Assembly: GCF_001625575.1 (NCBI RefSeq)
Contig: NZ_AUXV01000003.1
Coordinates: forward strand, 1 to 64,000
Direction: 5' to 3'
DNA: 64,000 nt
From: Pseudoalteromonas luteoviolacea S2607
Lineage (GTDB): Bacteria > Pseudomonadota > Gammaproteobacteria > Enterobacterales > Alteromonadaceae
Shown: positions 16,405-25,696 of the stretch, in pieces
Numbering within the stretch: position 1 is the stretch's first letter
Layout: each line of letters starts with the position of its first letter
Notes under the pieces: generated by a model
What the model was told of the DNA's origin: nothing
The model's database searches: none
What the model saw: the letters and a program-made list of their open reading frames with translations, nothing else
Made by a program: the position numbers and the translations under genes

Positions 16405-18381
16405 ATGCGTAGTTTGTTACTGATACTGATTGGTTTTTTTCTCATTCCAGCAGCTGCTGATGTACTACCAAATGTAAAACCAACTAGTGTTAACAAAGAC
16501 ACGCAAGTCGTAGCGATTAATAAAGCAGCGCGCTTCTATTTCGATTACGATGAAGAATTTCACAGCGCCTTTGACTTTGATTCCTTTTCACAGCAATTTA
16601 GACCAATCAATGACTTGAATAAAAAGCCCCAGAAAGAAATTTACTCTAAATGGGTCTACTTTAAAGTTGATAGAAAGACAGAAATTAGTGATTGGATGCT
16701 ATCGTTCGGGTTTCCGAGGTTAGCGAAAGTGTCTGTTTATCAAAAGATGCCTTATGGATGGTTAGATGTCATAAATCTCACTGAAGCTGACCCTTTTAGT
16801 AAAAGGCCTATACAGGATCCACAGTTTTACTTACCACTAAAATTACATGAAGGGGAGAACACATTCCTCATCGAATATCAGACTTTTGCAAATGCACCTG
16901 CAAATATCAGATTGCACTCAAAAGAAAACTTTCTATTAGAATCACACAAAAGTCTAATAACCAACGCAAGTTTGGCGGGAGTAATCGCTGCAATTTTATT
17001 AATTGTATTGGTAAACCTTTTCTTCAATAGAAATAGCACTAATGTCTATTATGCGACATGGACTTTGCTGTTTTTTATGATCGTCATAGACACTGCTGGG
17101 TTTACATTCCAATACTTTTGGCCTGAACATAATGCATTTTCAGGAAAATTTTCGATTTTCTTAATGGCAACGGTCCCGCTATTTCATTTACTGTTTGTGA
17201 GAGGATTTTTGCAGCTTAAGCACTATCACCCTACGCTGAACAGGGTATATTGTACATTTATCTGTATTTACGCGGCACTCGTGCCAATCGCTTTATCTAT
17301 TAACAGCGTATATTTTAACCTAATTCTGAGTACACTAGTCATACCAGTATTTGCATATACTTGCATGTGGAGTATAAAACAGAAAGGTCCTGGGATGAGG
17401 ACATTTACATTTAGCTTGTTAAACCACTTACTGTTTTTGAACATTTTTACAATCGTTGGCGCAAGCTATGGCAATTTCATAGATGTGTTCGACATAACGT
17501 CATTTATAAAGATTGGGTATTTGATTGAGGTCTTGTTATTCACAATAGCACTTGCACTTCAACATAAATCATTACAGTCAAGATTACTTCATCAACTACA
17601 ACATCAAGTACACGCTCTCAACCAGACTGTTAATACCAAACACAAAGAGGTAAATGACAAAGAAGTTCAGTTAAAAGCCAAAGAAGAAAAGCTATTTACT
17701 GATCTATCTCACGAACTGAGAACACCGCTTACCGTCATGAAAATTCAAGTCGAGTCTTTGCAATACAATATTGTCGATAACGTCCAAGACTCATACAACA
17801 AACTCATGACCAAAATCGACGAGTTACACGCGTTTATTGATCAACTAATGTTAGTTACAGACGATAAAGATATAGCAGCGTTACTGAACAAAGAGACCCT
17901 CAATGCAAAGGTATATATGAATGAAGTTTTCCAAACATGTATACAAGAAGGCGATCCTAAAAAGTCTAAGTTTAGCATCGCAAACTTCGTTGACGACCAA
18001 CTTTCCATCACTGTCGACAAACAAACAATGGAAAATGCGATTCTAGAAGTTGTAAAGAACGCCTTGCGATTTGGCGGCGAAGATGTGGAAATTTCGCTCA
18101 CGACATTGCAAGATGGGCATAATCTTATCGTCAAAATAGAAGACTCTGGCATGCCTTTATCCTACGAAGCACATCAGCAGTTATTCCAACCTTTGTTTAG
18201 AGACGAAGTATCTAGAAGCGCTATGCTTGGTGGTAAAGGGATGGGGTTAGCAGTTTGCAAAAAGATTATAGAATCCCATGAAGGTAAAATTGACTCTCAC
18301 AATAGCTTACTCGGTGGGCTATGTATTGAAATCTCTTTACCAATTGAGGGAGTCTCCCAACAAAACTACGCTGTTGGCTAA
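16405..18381 (+). CDS. 7TMR-DISM membrane histidine kinase
   Basis: A 658-residue sensor kinase. Signal peptide (~1-18), extracellular 7TMR-DISMED2-like beta domain (~25-170, including KWVYFKV and QDPQFYLPLKL), seven membrane segments (~190-390), a coiled coil, then HisKA with H436 in DLSHELRTPL and an ATPase domain with N-box (VVKNALRF) and GGKGMGLAVCKKI. The G1 box reads EDSGMPLS instead of the usual DxGxGI, so nucleotide binding may be unusual. These sensors typically detect extracellular small molecules or carbohydrates. No response regulator gene is adjacent, making it an orphan kinase. GAGAG precedes the start. Confidence 0.85.
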   Translation: MRSLLLILIGFFLIPAAADVLPNVKPTSVNKDTQVVAINKAARFYFDYDEEFHSAFDFDSFSQQFRPINDLNKKPQKEIYSKWVYFKVDRKTEISDWMLSFGFPRLAKVSVYQKMPYGWLDVINLTEADPFSKRPIQDPQFYLPLKLHEGENTFLIEYQTFANAPANIRLHSKENFLLESHKSLITNASLAGVIAAILLIVLVNLFFNRNSTNVYYATWTLLFFMIVIDTAGFTFQYFWPEHNAFSGKFSIFLMATVPLFHLLFVRGFLQLKHYHPTLNRVYCTFICIYAALVPIALSINSVYFNLILSTLVIPVFAYTCMWSIKQKGPGMRTFTFSLLNHLLFLNIFTIVGASYGNFIDVFDITSFIKIGYLIEVLLFTIALALQHKSLQSRLLHQLQHQVHALNQTVNTKHKEVNDKEVQLKAKEEKLFTDLSHELRTPLTVMKIQVESLQYNIVDNVQDSYNKLMTKIDELHAFIDQLMLVTDDKDIAALLNKETLNAKVYMNEVFQTCIQEGDPKKSKFSIANFVDDQLSITVDKQTMENAILEVVKNALRFGGEDVEISLTTLQDGHNLIVKIEDSGMPLSYEAHQQLFQPLFRDEVSRSAMLGGKGMGLAVCKKIIESHEGKIDSHNSLLGGLCIEISLPIEGVSQQNYAVG

Positions 18382-18457
18382 TACTACGAAGTTTAAATTT
18401 TTGCGCTATAACTTTTGTTAAAGTAGAATTCACCGTTCGAAAATTTGGGCGTTAAGT

Positions 18458-18958
18458 ATGAGTAGTGTAGAGTTTTGGGAATCCAAGTCATTGGAACAAA
18501 TGACAACAGCTGAGTGGGAGTCAATATGTGATGGTTGTGCAAAATGCTGCCTACATTCATTCATTGATTCGGATGAAGAAGACGATTTTGAGAGTACGGA
18601 TTTTCTAAGAGAAGGTGAAGAGCTTTTATATACTAATGTTATTTGCCAATATAGCGACATAAATACGGGCGGATGCACGAGATATAGTGAACGACAAACG
18701 CTGGTCCCTAGCTGCGTTCAACTTACCAAAGAAAATTTGAAAGATATTTTTTTCATGCCCAAGTCGTGCAGCTATCGACGACTATATGAGGGAAGGGGGC
18801 TGGCCTCATGGCACCCACTAAGACACCAAGGTTCAAAAAGCGTAATGCACGACGCAGGTATTAGCATTAAAGACAAAGTAATTCTCGAGACCCAAGTTAA
18901 TTTGGAAGAAAACTTTGAAGATCATATTGTAGAATGGCCTGAGCACGATCAAAACTGA
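18458..18958 (+). CDS. ycgN: YcgN family cysteine-cluster protein
   Basis: A 166-residue cytoplasmic protein of the UPF0260/YcgN family. It has the CxxCxxCC cluster (CDGCAKCC, ~24-31) and further cysteines at CQY, GGCTRY, PSCVQL and KSCSYR, an array expected to bind iron-sulphur or zinc. In many gammaproteobacteria, including E. coli, ycgN lies close to minCDE and ycgL, as here, which supports the call. It converges on minE across a shared bidirectional terminator. Biochemical role unknown. Confidence 0.88.
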   Translation: MSSVEFWESKSLEQMTTAEWESICDGCAKCCLHSFIDSDEEDDFESTDFLREGEELLYTNVICQYSDINTGGCTRYSERQTLVPSCVQLTKENLKDIFFMPKSCSYRRLYEGRGLASWHPLRHQGSKSVMHDAGISIKDKVILETQVNLEENFEDHIVEWPEHDQN

Positions 18959-19030
18959 CACGACTTCGGCAAATCAAATCTATAAAATTTGTGTTCAATG
19001 TCTAGTTTGTAACTACAACTTAAAAGTATG

Positions 19031-19060
19031 AAAAAAGGTAGCTTGTTAGCTACCTTTTTT
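19031..19060. terminator. Bidirectional terminator between ycgN and minE
   Basis: AAAAAAGGTAGCT and AGCTACCTTTTTT form a perfect 13-bp stem around TTGT-type loop bases. The arms give T-runs on both strands, serving ycgN (+) and the min operon (-), whose stop is 3 bp away. Confidence 0.9.
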
Positions 19061-19063
19061 CAT

Positions 19064-19327
19064 TTACTTGCTTTCGTCATCAGGCAAAGTTACGTTTAGC
19101 TCTAAAACGGCTAAATCGTCTTCATTTTGCTCAAACTGCACGTTTACAGCGTTTGAATCAACTTTTACGTATTTGCTGATCACTTCTAATATATCTTGCT
19201 TCAGTTGCGGCAGATAATCGGGCGTTCCCCTTTTAGAGCGCTCATGCGCAACTATTATCTGCAACCTTTCTTTTGCTAAAGAGGCGCTGCTTTTTTTCTC
19301 CGAACGGAAATAATCTAGTAAAGACAA
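19064..19327 (-). CDS. minE: Cell division topological specificity factor MinE
   Basis: An 87-residue protein of standard length. The N-terminal helix MSLLDYFRS is the membrane/MinD-interacting segment, followed by [16 protein letters not shown], the anti-MinCD region, and the C-terminal topological-specificity domain. It stimulates MinD ATPase and sweeps MinCD from mid-cell so the division ring forms there. It starts 1 bp after minD and is the last gene of the minCDE operon. Confidence 0.97.
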   Translation of the reverse strand: MSLLDYFRSEKKSSASLAKERLQIIVAHERSKRGTPDYLPQLKQDILEVISKYVKVDSNAVNVQFEQNEDDLAVLELNVTLPDDESK

Positions 19328-19328
19328 A

Positions 19329-20138
19329 TTAGCCTCCGAATATTCTTTTTAGTAAACCTTTCTTCTCGACATTTAAAAATCTAAAGTCGATTATCTCGCC
19401 CAATAAGCGATCAATTGCATCACTATAGGCTTGGCCAGCATCTGACTCGGAATCTAAAATGACTGGCTGACCAGAGTTAGACGCATTTAAAACAGCCGTT
19501 GACTCTGGAATAACACCCAGTAAGTCTATTGCTAAGATCTCTTGCACGTCTTCTACCGACAACATTTCACCTGTTGCCACACGCTCTGGATTATAGCGAG
19601 TTAATAAAAGGTGCTCTTTAACTGGTGACAAGCCTTCTTCAGCTCTTTTAGACTTACTTTGCAGGATACCCAGAATTCTATCCGAGTCACGAACTGATGA
19701 AACTTCTGGGTTTGTAGTAACAATCGCTTCATCGGCGAAGTAAAGCGCCATCATCGCACCCGCTTCGATACCAGCGGGAGAGTCACAAATAATAAAGTCG
19801 AAGTCCTCTTTTAACTCATTGAGTACTTTTTCGACGCCCTCTCTAGTTAGTGCGTCTTTATCACGCGTCTGAGAAGCCGGTAGAATAAACAGCTTTTCGA
19901 CTCTTTTATCTTTAATCAGTGCTTGATTTAGGTTTGCTTCACCATTTATTACATTAACGAAATCATATACTACGCGTCGTTCACAACCCATAATAAGATC
20001 TAGATTTCGAAGGCCAATATCAAAATCGATAATGGCTGTTTTATACCCTTTAAGCGCAAGCCCAGTACCGAGCGCTGCACTTGATGTAGTTTTACCTACA
20101 CCACCTTTACCGGAAGTTACGACAATAATTTTTGCCAT
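19329..20138 (-). CDS. minD: Septum site-determining ATPase MinD
   Basis: A 269-residue ParA-family ATPase. The deviant Walker [10 protein letters not shown] lies at residues 10-18, switch I follows ([14 protein letters not shown]), Walker B-like [11 protein letters not shown] is present, and the C-terminus ([12 protein letters not shown]) is the amphipathic membrane-targeting helix. ATP-bound MinD binds the inner membrane, recruits MinC and oscillates under MinE control. It sits between minC (5 bp upstream) and minE (1 bp downstream), so it is an operon member. Confidence 0.98.
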   Translation of the reverse strand: MAKIIVVTSGKGGVGKTTSSAALGTGLALKGYKTAIIDFDIGLRNLDLIMGCERRVVYDFVNVINGEANLNQALIKDKRVEKLFILPASQTRDKDALTREGVEKVLNELKEDFDFIICDSPAGIEAGAMMALYFADEAIVTTNPEVSSVRDSDRILGILQSKSKRAEEGLSPVKEHLLLTRYNPERVATGEMLSVEDVQEILAIDLLGVIPESTAVLNASNSGQPVILDSESDAGQAYSDAIDRLLGEIIDFRFLNVEKKGLLKRIFGG

Positions 20139-20143
20139 TAGAT

Positions 20144-20845
20144 TTATCCTTTGACCAAAGCTGTTAATTCTAAAGATTCATTTGTTTGGGTAATTTGACA
20201 AGGGTTACCCCAATACTCTCCCTGCAGAGAGTCGCTGATCCAGTAACTGCCGTTTACAGATACTAGTTCAGCTTCCAATTTTTGACAGAAAATACTTGCA
20301 TTATCATTACCCTGTGCGCCTGCAATGGCTCTTCCACGCAATGTTCCGTAAATGTGAATATTGCCATCTGAGATAACTTCAGCACCATGACTGACCGCAC
20401 CAATGACAATCAAATCACAGTCTTTCGCATAAATTTGTTGACCAGAGCGTACCGTGCCGTTGACGATCTTAGCGGGAACATAAACTTGTTTTTCAACAAC
20501 TTCTGTCGTGGTTTGCGTTTTGATACTAGGTGCAACGTCTTTTGTGTAATTCAGAACAGACATGCCAATTGACTTGGCTTTTTCATTATGTTCTTCATTA
20601 CCATTGCAAATACCAACAGGGTTTAATGACAAGTCACATAAAATGGATTTTAGATCAGACAAAACCAGTGGTTCGTCTTGAATCTGTGCTAAGTTAATGA
20701 CGATTGGCGCACCTTTGAAAAATTTAGGCGCTTGCGATATTTTTTCACTCAGTTGTTCTTTTACAACATTCAAATCAGCGTTTAATAACTGCAGCACTGA
20801 CAAAGTAAAAAGGTTTCCCTTTAGTTCAAAAGATTGTGTAGACAT
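20144..20845 (-). CDS. minC: Septum site-determining protein MinC
   Basis: A 233-residue division inhibitor. The N-terminal domain (~1-105, FELKGNLFTLSVLQL) antagonises FtsZ polymer bundling. The C-terminal beta-helix (~125-230) carries VRSGQQIYAKDCDLIVIG and GRAIAGAQGNDNASIFC, the conserved MinD-binding surface. It is the first gene of the minCDE operon and is divergent from ycgL across a 146-bp promoter region. Confidence 0.96.
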   Translation of the reverse strand: MSTQSFELKGNLFTLSVLQLLNADLNVVKEQLSEKISQAPKFFKGAPIVINLAQIQDEPLVLSDLKSILCDLSLNPVGICNGNEEHNEKAKSIGMSVLNYTKDVAPSIKTQTTTEVVEKQVYVPAKIVNGTVRSGQQIYAKDCDLIVIGAVSHGAEVISDGNIHIYGTLRGRAIAGAQGNDNASIFCQKLEAELVSVNGSYWISDSLQGEYWGNPCQITQTNESLELTALVKG

Positions 20846-20911
20846 AAGCGCTCAAATATAACTGCGTACTCTTTATTAAATCTTATTCTGACCCCGTACT
20901 GTGTACGTTTG

Positions 20912-20963
20912 AGAGCAGCAAAACTTTCCAATTACTATATATGTCATGGTATAGTGCTGCTCT
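20912..20963. promoter_or_regulatory. Widely spaced inverted repeat in the minC-ycgL promoter region
   Basis: AGAGCAGCA (20912-20920) and TGCTGCTCT (20955-20963) are perfect complements separated by 34 nt that include a TATAGT -10-like element. It could be a pair of operator half-sites; evidence is positional only. Confidence 0.25.
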
Positions 20964-20991
20964 AAGATAAGCAAGAATTTATAGGGTTATA

Positions 20992-21273
20992 ATGCTAAGT
21001 GCAGTTTATAAAAGTAGTAAAAAAGCCGATACCTACCTTTTTATTGAAAAAAGAGACGATTTCAGCAAAGTTCCAGCGCCTCTAATGAGCACTTTTGGCA
21101 CCCCCATATATGTAATGTTAGTTGATCTTGCGAAAAGAGAAAAACTTGGGGTGGCAGATTTGGCATCGGTTAAGGAAAAATTAATCGAACAGGGCTTTTA
21201 CTTACAGATTCCACCTCCACAAGATAACCTTCTGGATGAATTTAAAAAACGAAATGGAGCCAAGAGTGACTAA
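20992..21273 (+). CDS. ycgL: YcgL domain protein
   Basis: A 93-residue cytoplasmic protein of the YcgL family (UPF0745): LSAVYKSSKKADTYLFIEKRDDFSKVP at the start and GFYLQIPPP near the end are typical. In E. coli it also flanks minC divergently. Function is not established; some homologues have been linked to RNA metabolism. Its last 8 bp overlap the preferred GTG start of the transglycosylase gene, so the two are translationally coupled. Confidence 0.92.
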   Translation: MLSAVYKSSKKADTYLFIEKRDDFSKVPAPLMSTFGTPIYVMLVDLAKREKLGVADLASVKEKLIEQGFYLQIPPPQDNLLDEFKKRNGAKSD

Positions 21274-22282
21274 GACTTTAAAAGTATTACTTACTTCTCT
21301 GTGTTTTTCAGCTTCAGTGAGTGCAACAACACAAGCTGAATTTGATCTTTATCTCGACAAACTAAAAGCAGAAGCAATTCAAAAAGGGTATGAACAAACG
21401 CTTGTTGATACAGCCTTCGCAACTGCAAAATTTAAAAAAAAGGTCATCAAAGCTGATAAAACACAGCCTGAAATTGTAGAAACACTCGAAACCTATCTTC
21501 CTAAACGAGTTCCCGACTGGAAAGTCAAACGCGCAAGAAAACTCTACAAAGAAAATAAAGAGCTTTTAGACAAAATAGAGGCAGAGTTTGGCGTACAAGG
21601 ACGATTCATAATCGCCCTTTGGGGCCTTGAAAGTAGCTTTGGACGAGTGCAGGGTGGTTACCCGGTAATAAGCTCATTGGTCACGTTGGCATTCGACGGA
21701 CGAAGAGAAGCACTATATAAACGACAACTGTGGGCCGCGTTAGATATATTACGAGACGGCCACGTTGAAATAGACAACTTTAAGGGTTCATGGGCCGGAG
21801 CTATGGGGCAAACCCAGTTTATGCCAACGTCTTTTAAGTCATACGCTGTTGATTACAACAAAGATGGTCGTAAAGACATTTGGACTACCAAAGAGGACGC
21901 ATTTGCATCAATCGCTAACTACCTAAAAAGTGTCGGCTGGAACAATAATCTAACTTGGGGAAGACAAGTTAAATTACCAGACGGATTCTCAGAAAACTAT
22001 GTATTGAAACGCGGTACGCGTAACCATAGTCAATGGCTAGAATTCTTTTCGAACTCTGAGCGCACACTTGAAGATTGGCAAGCACTCGGTATTCGCCGTA
22101 CAGATGGTACTGACCTTCCAAAAGTGAATATCACAGCAGCACTAGTCATGCCAGATGATATTAATGGTCGTATGTACCTTGCTTACGACAATTATAAAGC
22201 CTTGATGAATTGGAATAGAAGCTACTATTTTGTAACTAGTGTGGGCTATCTATCAGACAGGATTGGCTACCCAAAAATCTAA
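21266..22282 (+). CDS. mltB: Lytic murein transglycosylase, MltB/GH103 family
   Basis: A periplasmic GH103 enzyme that cleaves peptidoglycan with formation of 1,6-anhydro-MurNAc. The GTG at 21266 is preferred: GGAG lies 6 bp upstream, it overlaps the ycgL stop by 8 bp (GTGACTAA), and it opens a standard signal peptide ending ...ASVSA. ATGs at 21236 and 21254 lack a ribosome site. The catalytic glutamate is in WGLESSFG; WAGAMGQTQFMPTSF and DGRKDIWTTKEDAFASIANYL are the usual family blocks. No lipobox cysteine is present, so it is a soluble form. It is functionally linked to anmK elsewhere in the window, since both handle anhydro-muropeptides. Confidence 0.92.
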   Translation: MTKTLKVLLTSLCFSASVSATTQAEFDLYLDKLKAEAIQKGYEQTLVDTAFATAKFKKKVIKADKTQPEIVETLETYLPKRVPDWKVKRARKLYKENKELLDKIEAEFGVQGRFIIALWGLESSFGRVQGGYPVISSLVTLAFDGRREALYKRQLWAALDILRDGHVEIDNFKGSWAGAMGQTQFMPTSFKSYAVDYNKDGRKDIWTTKEDAFASIANYLKSVGWNNNLTWGRQVKLPDGFSENYVLKRGTRNHSQWLEFFSNSERTLEDWQALGIRRTDGTDLPKVNITAALVMPDDINGRMYLAYDNYKALMNWNRSYYFVTSVGYLSDRIGYPKI

Positions 22283-22303
22283 CTCGACATTTTAAATGTG
22301 ATA

Positions 22304-22333
22304 AAAAAGGCAGCTAAACTTCGCTGCCTTTTT
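22304..22333. terminator. Bidirectional terminator between mltB and cydB
   Basis: AAAAAGGCAGC and GCTGCCTTTTT form a perfect stem around an 8-nt loop, with T-runs on both strands. Because it directly follows cydB, there is no room for a cydX-like gene. Confidence 0.9.
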
Positions 22334-22352
22334 GGTGGGCTAAAGAATGAAA

Positions 22353-23354
22353 TTAGTAGTAAGTTAATTCTTGTGTTTTTCCCCAAAATACACGGTATGA
22401 GAAAATAGTGTATCCAATGATCGCTGGCACAACTAAAACGACCCCACATAACATAAATGTCAGCGCACTAGGATCAGCCAGAGACTCATATATCGTTAAT
22501 TCATTTGGCACAACATAAGGGAAAAAACTGTACACTAAGCCGATGAAACACAATACGAACACCCCGCAACTCAAAGCAAAGGGCTTCCAGCTACCTTCTT
22601 TAGCACTGACGTTTCCCAAAATAGCAAGTACTCTGTCTTGAAATATAAACAGAGCGATACAAGCAAAAGGGATAGGGAGTAAGAGTACAGATAACTCAGT
22701 GCCAAACCATTTATCAGCTACAAAATCGTTGATAAGTGGGTTAACTAACGACACAGTAACAACACCGACTAGTGCAACCACATTAAAGCGTCTGCACCAA
22801 TTTATTGACCGCTGATACACCGCGCCTGAAGTTTTCATTACTAACCAAGCCGAACCAATGAGCCCGTATGCGGCAATCACACCGATGCCACTTAACAATG
22901 CGAATGCATAGCTTTGTAAACTTGTATCAAAAGACATTACATACAAGCCAAGCATAAACCCTTGAGAAAATGCTGTAATAATGCTTCCGACTTTAAAGCT
23001 TACATCCCAAGCATCTCTGTATTTTGTTTTCGCTTTGGCTCTAAAATCAAATGCCACACCTCTTAATATTAAACCAAGTAACATCACAGCGACTGGCAGG
23101 TAGAGTGCTTGTAAAATAACAGAATGAGCTAAAGGGAAAGCGATAAGAGCCAAGCCAACTGCAAGCACGAGCCAAGTTTCATTAGCATCCCAGAAAGGGC
23201 CTATAGACGCTATCATGGTATCCGCTTGAGACTTATCATCTGTTGGTAACAAAATACCCACACCGAGATCATAACCATCGAGAATGGCGTAAACGAGTAC
23301 AGCAAGAGCCATAAGCGCACCATAAAATTGTGCAAGAAAGTCAGCACTAAGCAT
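22353..23354 (-). CDS. cydB: Cytochrome bd-type quinol oxidase subunit II
   Basis: A 333-residue inner-membrane subunit, all helical with about eight to nine membrane segments. LDGYDLGVGILLP near the N-terminus and GPFWDANETWLVLAVG are CydB/CioB signatures. The start at 23354 is preferred to 23372: GAGGAGG lies just before it, and ATGCTTAG overlaps the cydA stop by 8 bp. Together with CydA it reduces oxygen to water with quinol as donor without pumping protons. No third small subunit gene follows. Confidence 0.93.
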   Translation of the reverse strand: MLSADFLAQFYGALMALAVLVYAILDGYDLGVGILLPTDDKSQADTMIASIGPFWDANETWLVLAVGLALIAFPLAHSVILQALYLPVAVMLLGLILRGVAFDFRAKAKTKYRDAWDVSFKVGSIITAFSQGFMLGLYVMSFDTSLQSYAFALLSGIGVIAAYGLIGSAWLVMKTSGAVYQRSINWCRRFNVVALVGVVTVSLVNPLINDFVADKWFGTELSVLLLPIPFACIALFIFQDRVLAILGNVSAKEGSWKPFALSCGVFVLCFIGLVYSFFPYVVPNELTIYESLADPSALTFMLCGVVLVVPAIIGYTIFSYRVFWGKTQELTYY

Positions 23355-24693
23355 ATTGGCCTCCTCTGACATTGTTATTTAATTCATACTCTTCAACTTC
23401 AACGGCTTTATCAGCGGTATAGAATAACGTTTTAATATAGGCTGCTAGTAATAGCGCATAGACACTGAGGTAGCCAATAAGTGTGTATAATACGTGCTGG
23501 GCGGGTACCTGTGTCACTACCTCGTCGATACGAAGTAACCCCTGAACCATAAACGGCTGTCTACCAATTTCTGTAACATACCAACCAGCAAGCGTTGCAA
23601 CCCAGCCAGAAAAGGTCATAGCAACGAGTACTTTTAATTGCCACTTAGGAAGGTTATCTCTCCTAAATAAAACATAGCGAGTAGTAGCAGCAACTAAAAT
23701 CATTAATAATCCAAGACCGACCATGATTCTAAACCCAAAAAACACTGGCTTTACGGGCGGGTGCGCTCCCTCAAATTCATTAAGACCTTTAATTTCGCCG
23801 TCCATTTCGTGCGTTAGAATTAAACTGGCTAAGTTTGGTATCGCTATTTCGAATTCGTTTTCTCTAGTTTTCTCGTTCGGTATTGCAAATAGTAGTAGTG
23901 GAGCCCCTTTTTCAGTGTCCCAAACACCTTCCATTGCGGCTACCTTTTGTGGTTGATGATTAAACGTATTTAATCCATGTAAATCGCCAACAAAAGCTTG
24001 CAATGGCGTTAGTATAACAGCAACCGTGAGTGCTACTTTAAGCGTTAGCTTTGGTGCATGTTTATGATCATCTTTCAGTAATCTATAAGCGCTGATCCCT
24101 GCGACTAAAAATGATGCAGTAATCCCAGATGCTAATAACATGTGGCTTAAGCGATAACCAAACGACGGGTTAAAAATAATTTCAAACCAATCCTTCGGGT
24201 AAAAAACACCATCTATAATTTCGTGGCCTGTAGGTGTATGCATCCAACTGTTGAGAGATAAAATCCAAAAAGCAGAAATAGTGGTGCCAATTGCGACAAT
24301 AACTGTAGAAAGGGTGTGTACCGAGGGGCTTACACGCTTCATTCCAAATAACATTACGCCTAAAAATGTCGCTTCCATAAAGAAAGCAGTCAGTACTTCA
24401 TATCCAAGCAGCGGTCCAGCAATGTTACCTACGCGCTCCATAAAACCAGGCCAATTAGTGCCAAACTGAAACGACATAGTGATGCCACTAACAACGCCAA
24501 GCGCGAAGGTGAGGGCGAAAATTTTCACCCAAAACCGATAAGCCCGGAGCCAAACGGGCTGATTTGTTTGAATATATCTGACTTTAAAAAAAACCAAGAA
24601 CCACGCTAAAGCAATGGATATGGTCGGGAAAAGTATATGGAAGCTTATATTAGTCGCGAACTGAATTCGCGACAGCAATAAGGTATCAAGCAT
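23347..24693 (-). CDS. cydA: Cytochrome bd-type quinol oxidase subunit I (short, CIO-like)
   Basis: A 448-residue subunit carrying the haems. H18 in NISFHILFP and the histidine in GYRLSHMLLASG are the haem ligands; GRQPFMVQGLLR corresponds to the GRQPW motif. At 448 residues it is well short of E. coli CydA (522), because the quinol-binding Q-loop lacks the C-terminal insert; this is the form found in cyanide-insensitive oxidases. AGAGGTG precedes the start. It is the second gene of a gbsR-cydA-cydB operon and follows the regulator by 16 bp. An FNR-like site upstream of gbsR fits induction at low oxygen. Confidence 0.93.
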   Translation of the reverse strand: MLDTLLLSRIQFATNISFHILFPTISIALAWFLVFFKVRYIQTNQPVWLRAYRFWVKIFALTFALGVVSGITMSFQFGTNWPGFMERVGNIAGPLLGYEVLTAFFMEATFLGVMLFGMKRVSPSVHTLSTVIVAIGTTISAFWILSLNSWMHTPTGHEIIDGVFYPKDWFEIIFNPSFGYRLSHMLLASGITASFLVAGISAYRLLKDDHKHAPKLTLKVALTVAVILTPLQAFVGDLHGLNTFNHQPQKVAAMEGVWDTEKGAPLLLFAIPNEKTRENEFEIAIPNLASLILTHEMDGEIKGLNEFEGAHPPVKPVFFGFRIMVGLGLLMILVAATTRYVLFRRDNLPKWQLKVLVAMTFSGWVATLAGWYVTEIGRQPFMVQGLLRIDEVVTQVPAQHVLYTLIGYLSVYALLLAAYIKTLFYTADKAVEVEEYELNNNVRGGQYA

Positions 24694-24709
24694 GACACAC
24701 CTCTGTTAT

Positions 24710-25255
24710 TTACGACTTTTTCAATAACTTGTCCTTGAGGTCGATCACCTTACTTACTGATGAGCCAAGTTTCATCAGTGATTGCAATTGTTCAGGTGTC
24801 AACCTTTGCAATTCCGCCGACCACTTAGTTACTGTTTCAAGTAGATCGTGTATGGATTGCATTTGCTCCTGAGCGTACTTTTCTTCTGGTGAATTTGCTG
24901 AGTCCAATATTTGATCACGCAGCAATGTGAGAGTAGGGTCGATTTCTCGCTTACGTCTTTCTTCAAAAACTTTGTTAGCAAGGTCCCATATAGTACCGTT
25001 CGGAGCATAATATTCTTTTCTATCGCCAGGAACATGGTGCACTTTGACTAATTGCCAGGACTGCAACTCTTTAATACCCATGCTCACGTTACCGCGAGAA
25101 ATTTTTAGCGCTTCAGCTATTTGATTCGCAGTGAGTGGATGCTCATTTATTACAAGCAACCCAACCATTTGCCCAATCGTTCTGTTAAATCCCCAACGAC
25201 TGCCCATTTCACCGCAATGGAGCACGAAGTTTTCGATTTTTGGTGATAAGTTCAT
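24710..25255 (-). CDS. GbsR/MarR family transcriptional regulator
   Basis: A 181-residue GbsR-type winged-helix protein. WGFNRTIGQMVGLLVINEHPLT leads into the HTH (ANQIAEALKISRGNVSMGIKEL), followed by the wing (VKVHHVPGDRKEYY) and a helical C-terminal dimerisation region. It heads the operon with cydA and cydB, so it most likely controls this oxidase and itself. A near-perfect inverted repeat (25319-25344) upstream is a candidate binding site. Confidence 0.88.
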   Translation of the reverse strand: MNLSPKIENFVLHCGEMGSRWGFNRTIGQMVGLLVINEHPLTANQIAEALKISRGNVSMGIKELQSWQLVKVHHVPGDRKEYYAPNGTIWDLANKVFEERRKREIDPTLTLLRDQILDSANSPEEKYAQEQMQSIHDLLETVTKWSAELQRLTPEQLQSLMKLGSSVSKVIDLKDKLLKKS

Positions 25256-25302
25256 AATTCTAAACGTTCAGTAATTATTGAAAGTTAAATATATAAGGGT
25301 AT

Positions 25303-25316
25303 TTGACTCAGATCAA
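25303..25316. promoter_or_regulatory. FNR/Anr-like site upstream of gbsR-cydAB
   Basis: TTGACTCAGATCAA (minus strand TTGATCTGAGTCAA) matches the FNR consensus TTGAT-N4-ATCAA at 9 of 10 positions. It is centred about 54 bp upstream of the gbsR start, compatible with class II activation of a promoter with an AT-rich -10 near 25275. Confidence 0.65.
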
Positions 25317-25318
25317 CT

Positions 25319-25344
25319 GAATTTTCAATTTTTTTTGAAAGTTC
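25319..25344. promoter_or_regulatory. Candidate GbsR operator
   Basis: GAATTTTCAA and TTGAAAGTTC pair at 9 of 10 positions around six T residues. The half-site TTGAAAGTT recurs at 25279-25287, between the FNR-like site and the gbsR start. Half-site repetition on both sides of the putative promoter suggests autoregulation. Confidence 0.4.
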
Positions 25345-25696
25345 AACAAATCAACTTGTGTTTTATTTAACACAAATGAGCCAGTACCCATTCCCAGACT
25401 GTAATCTAGTCGCTTTTGCATAGTTTGTATATTGTGAAAGACACAACTTTTACATGTTTTGGTAAATATTGAAATTTGTGACGGATAATTAACCAAGTTT
25501 GTCTAGTTTTGGGTTTAGATTCTAAAGTTGAAGCGCTTGATAAGGAGTTTTAAAAGAGGTGTCTAGCGCACCTCTATTCTTGAATTGCGTTGCTTAAAAA
25601 AGCGAATTGTGATTATCGAAAATCAGCTAATCGACCAATTTTCCAACAAAAAAAGACTTTGAACAAAACACGATTACCCTTGAATAGAGACAACCT

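Larger units (their letters stand above)
25256..25696. other. Regulatory intergenic region upstream of gbsR-cydAB
   Basis: No credible gene. The half proximal to gbsR holds an FNR-like site, a GbsR-candidate inverted repeat and a TTGTGTT/AACACAA hairpin (25356-25375). The remainder, towards the HEAT-like gene, is AT-rich with nothing recognisable. Confidence 0.5.

Noticed and set aside
22334..22352. Possible cydX-type small subunit after cydB
   Set aside because: The terminator follows the cydB stop within 20 bp on that strand, leaving no space.
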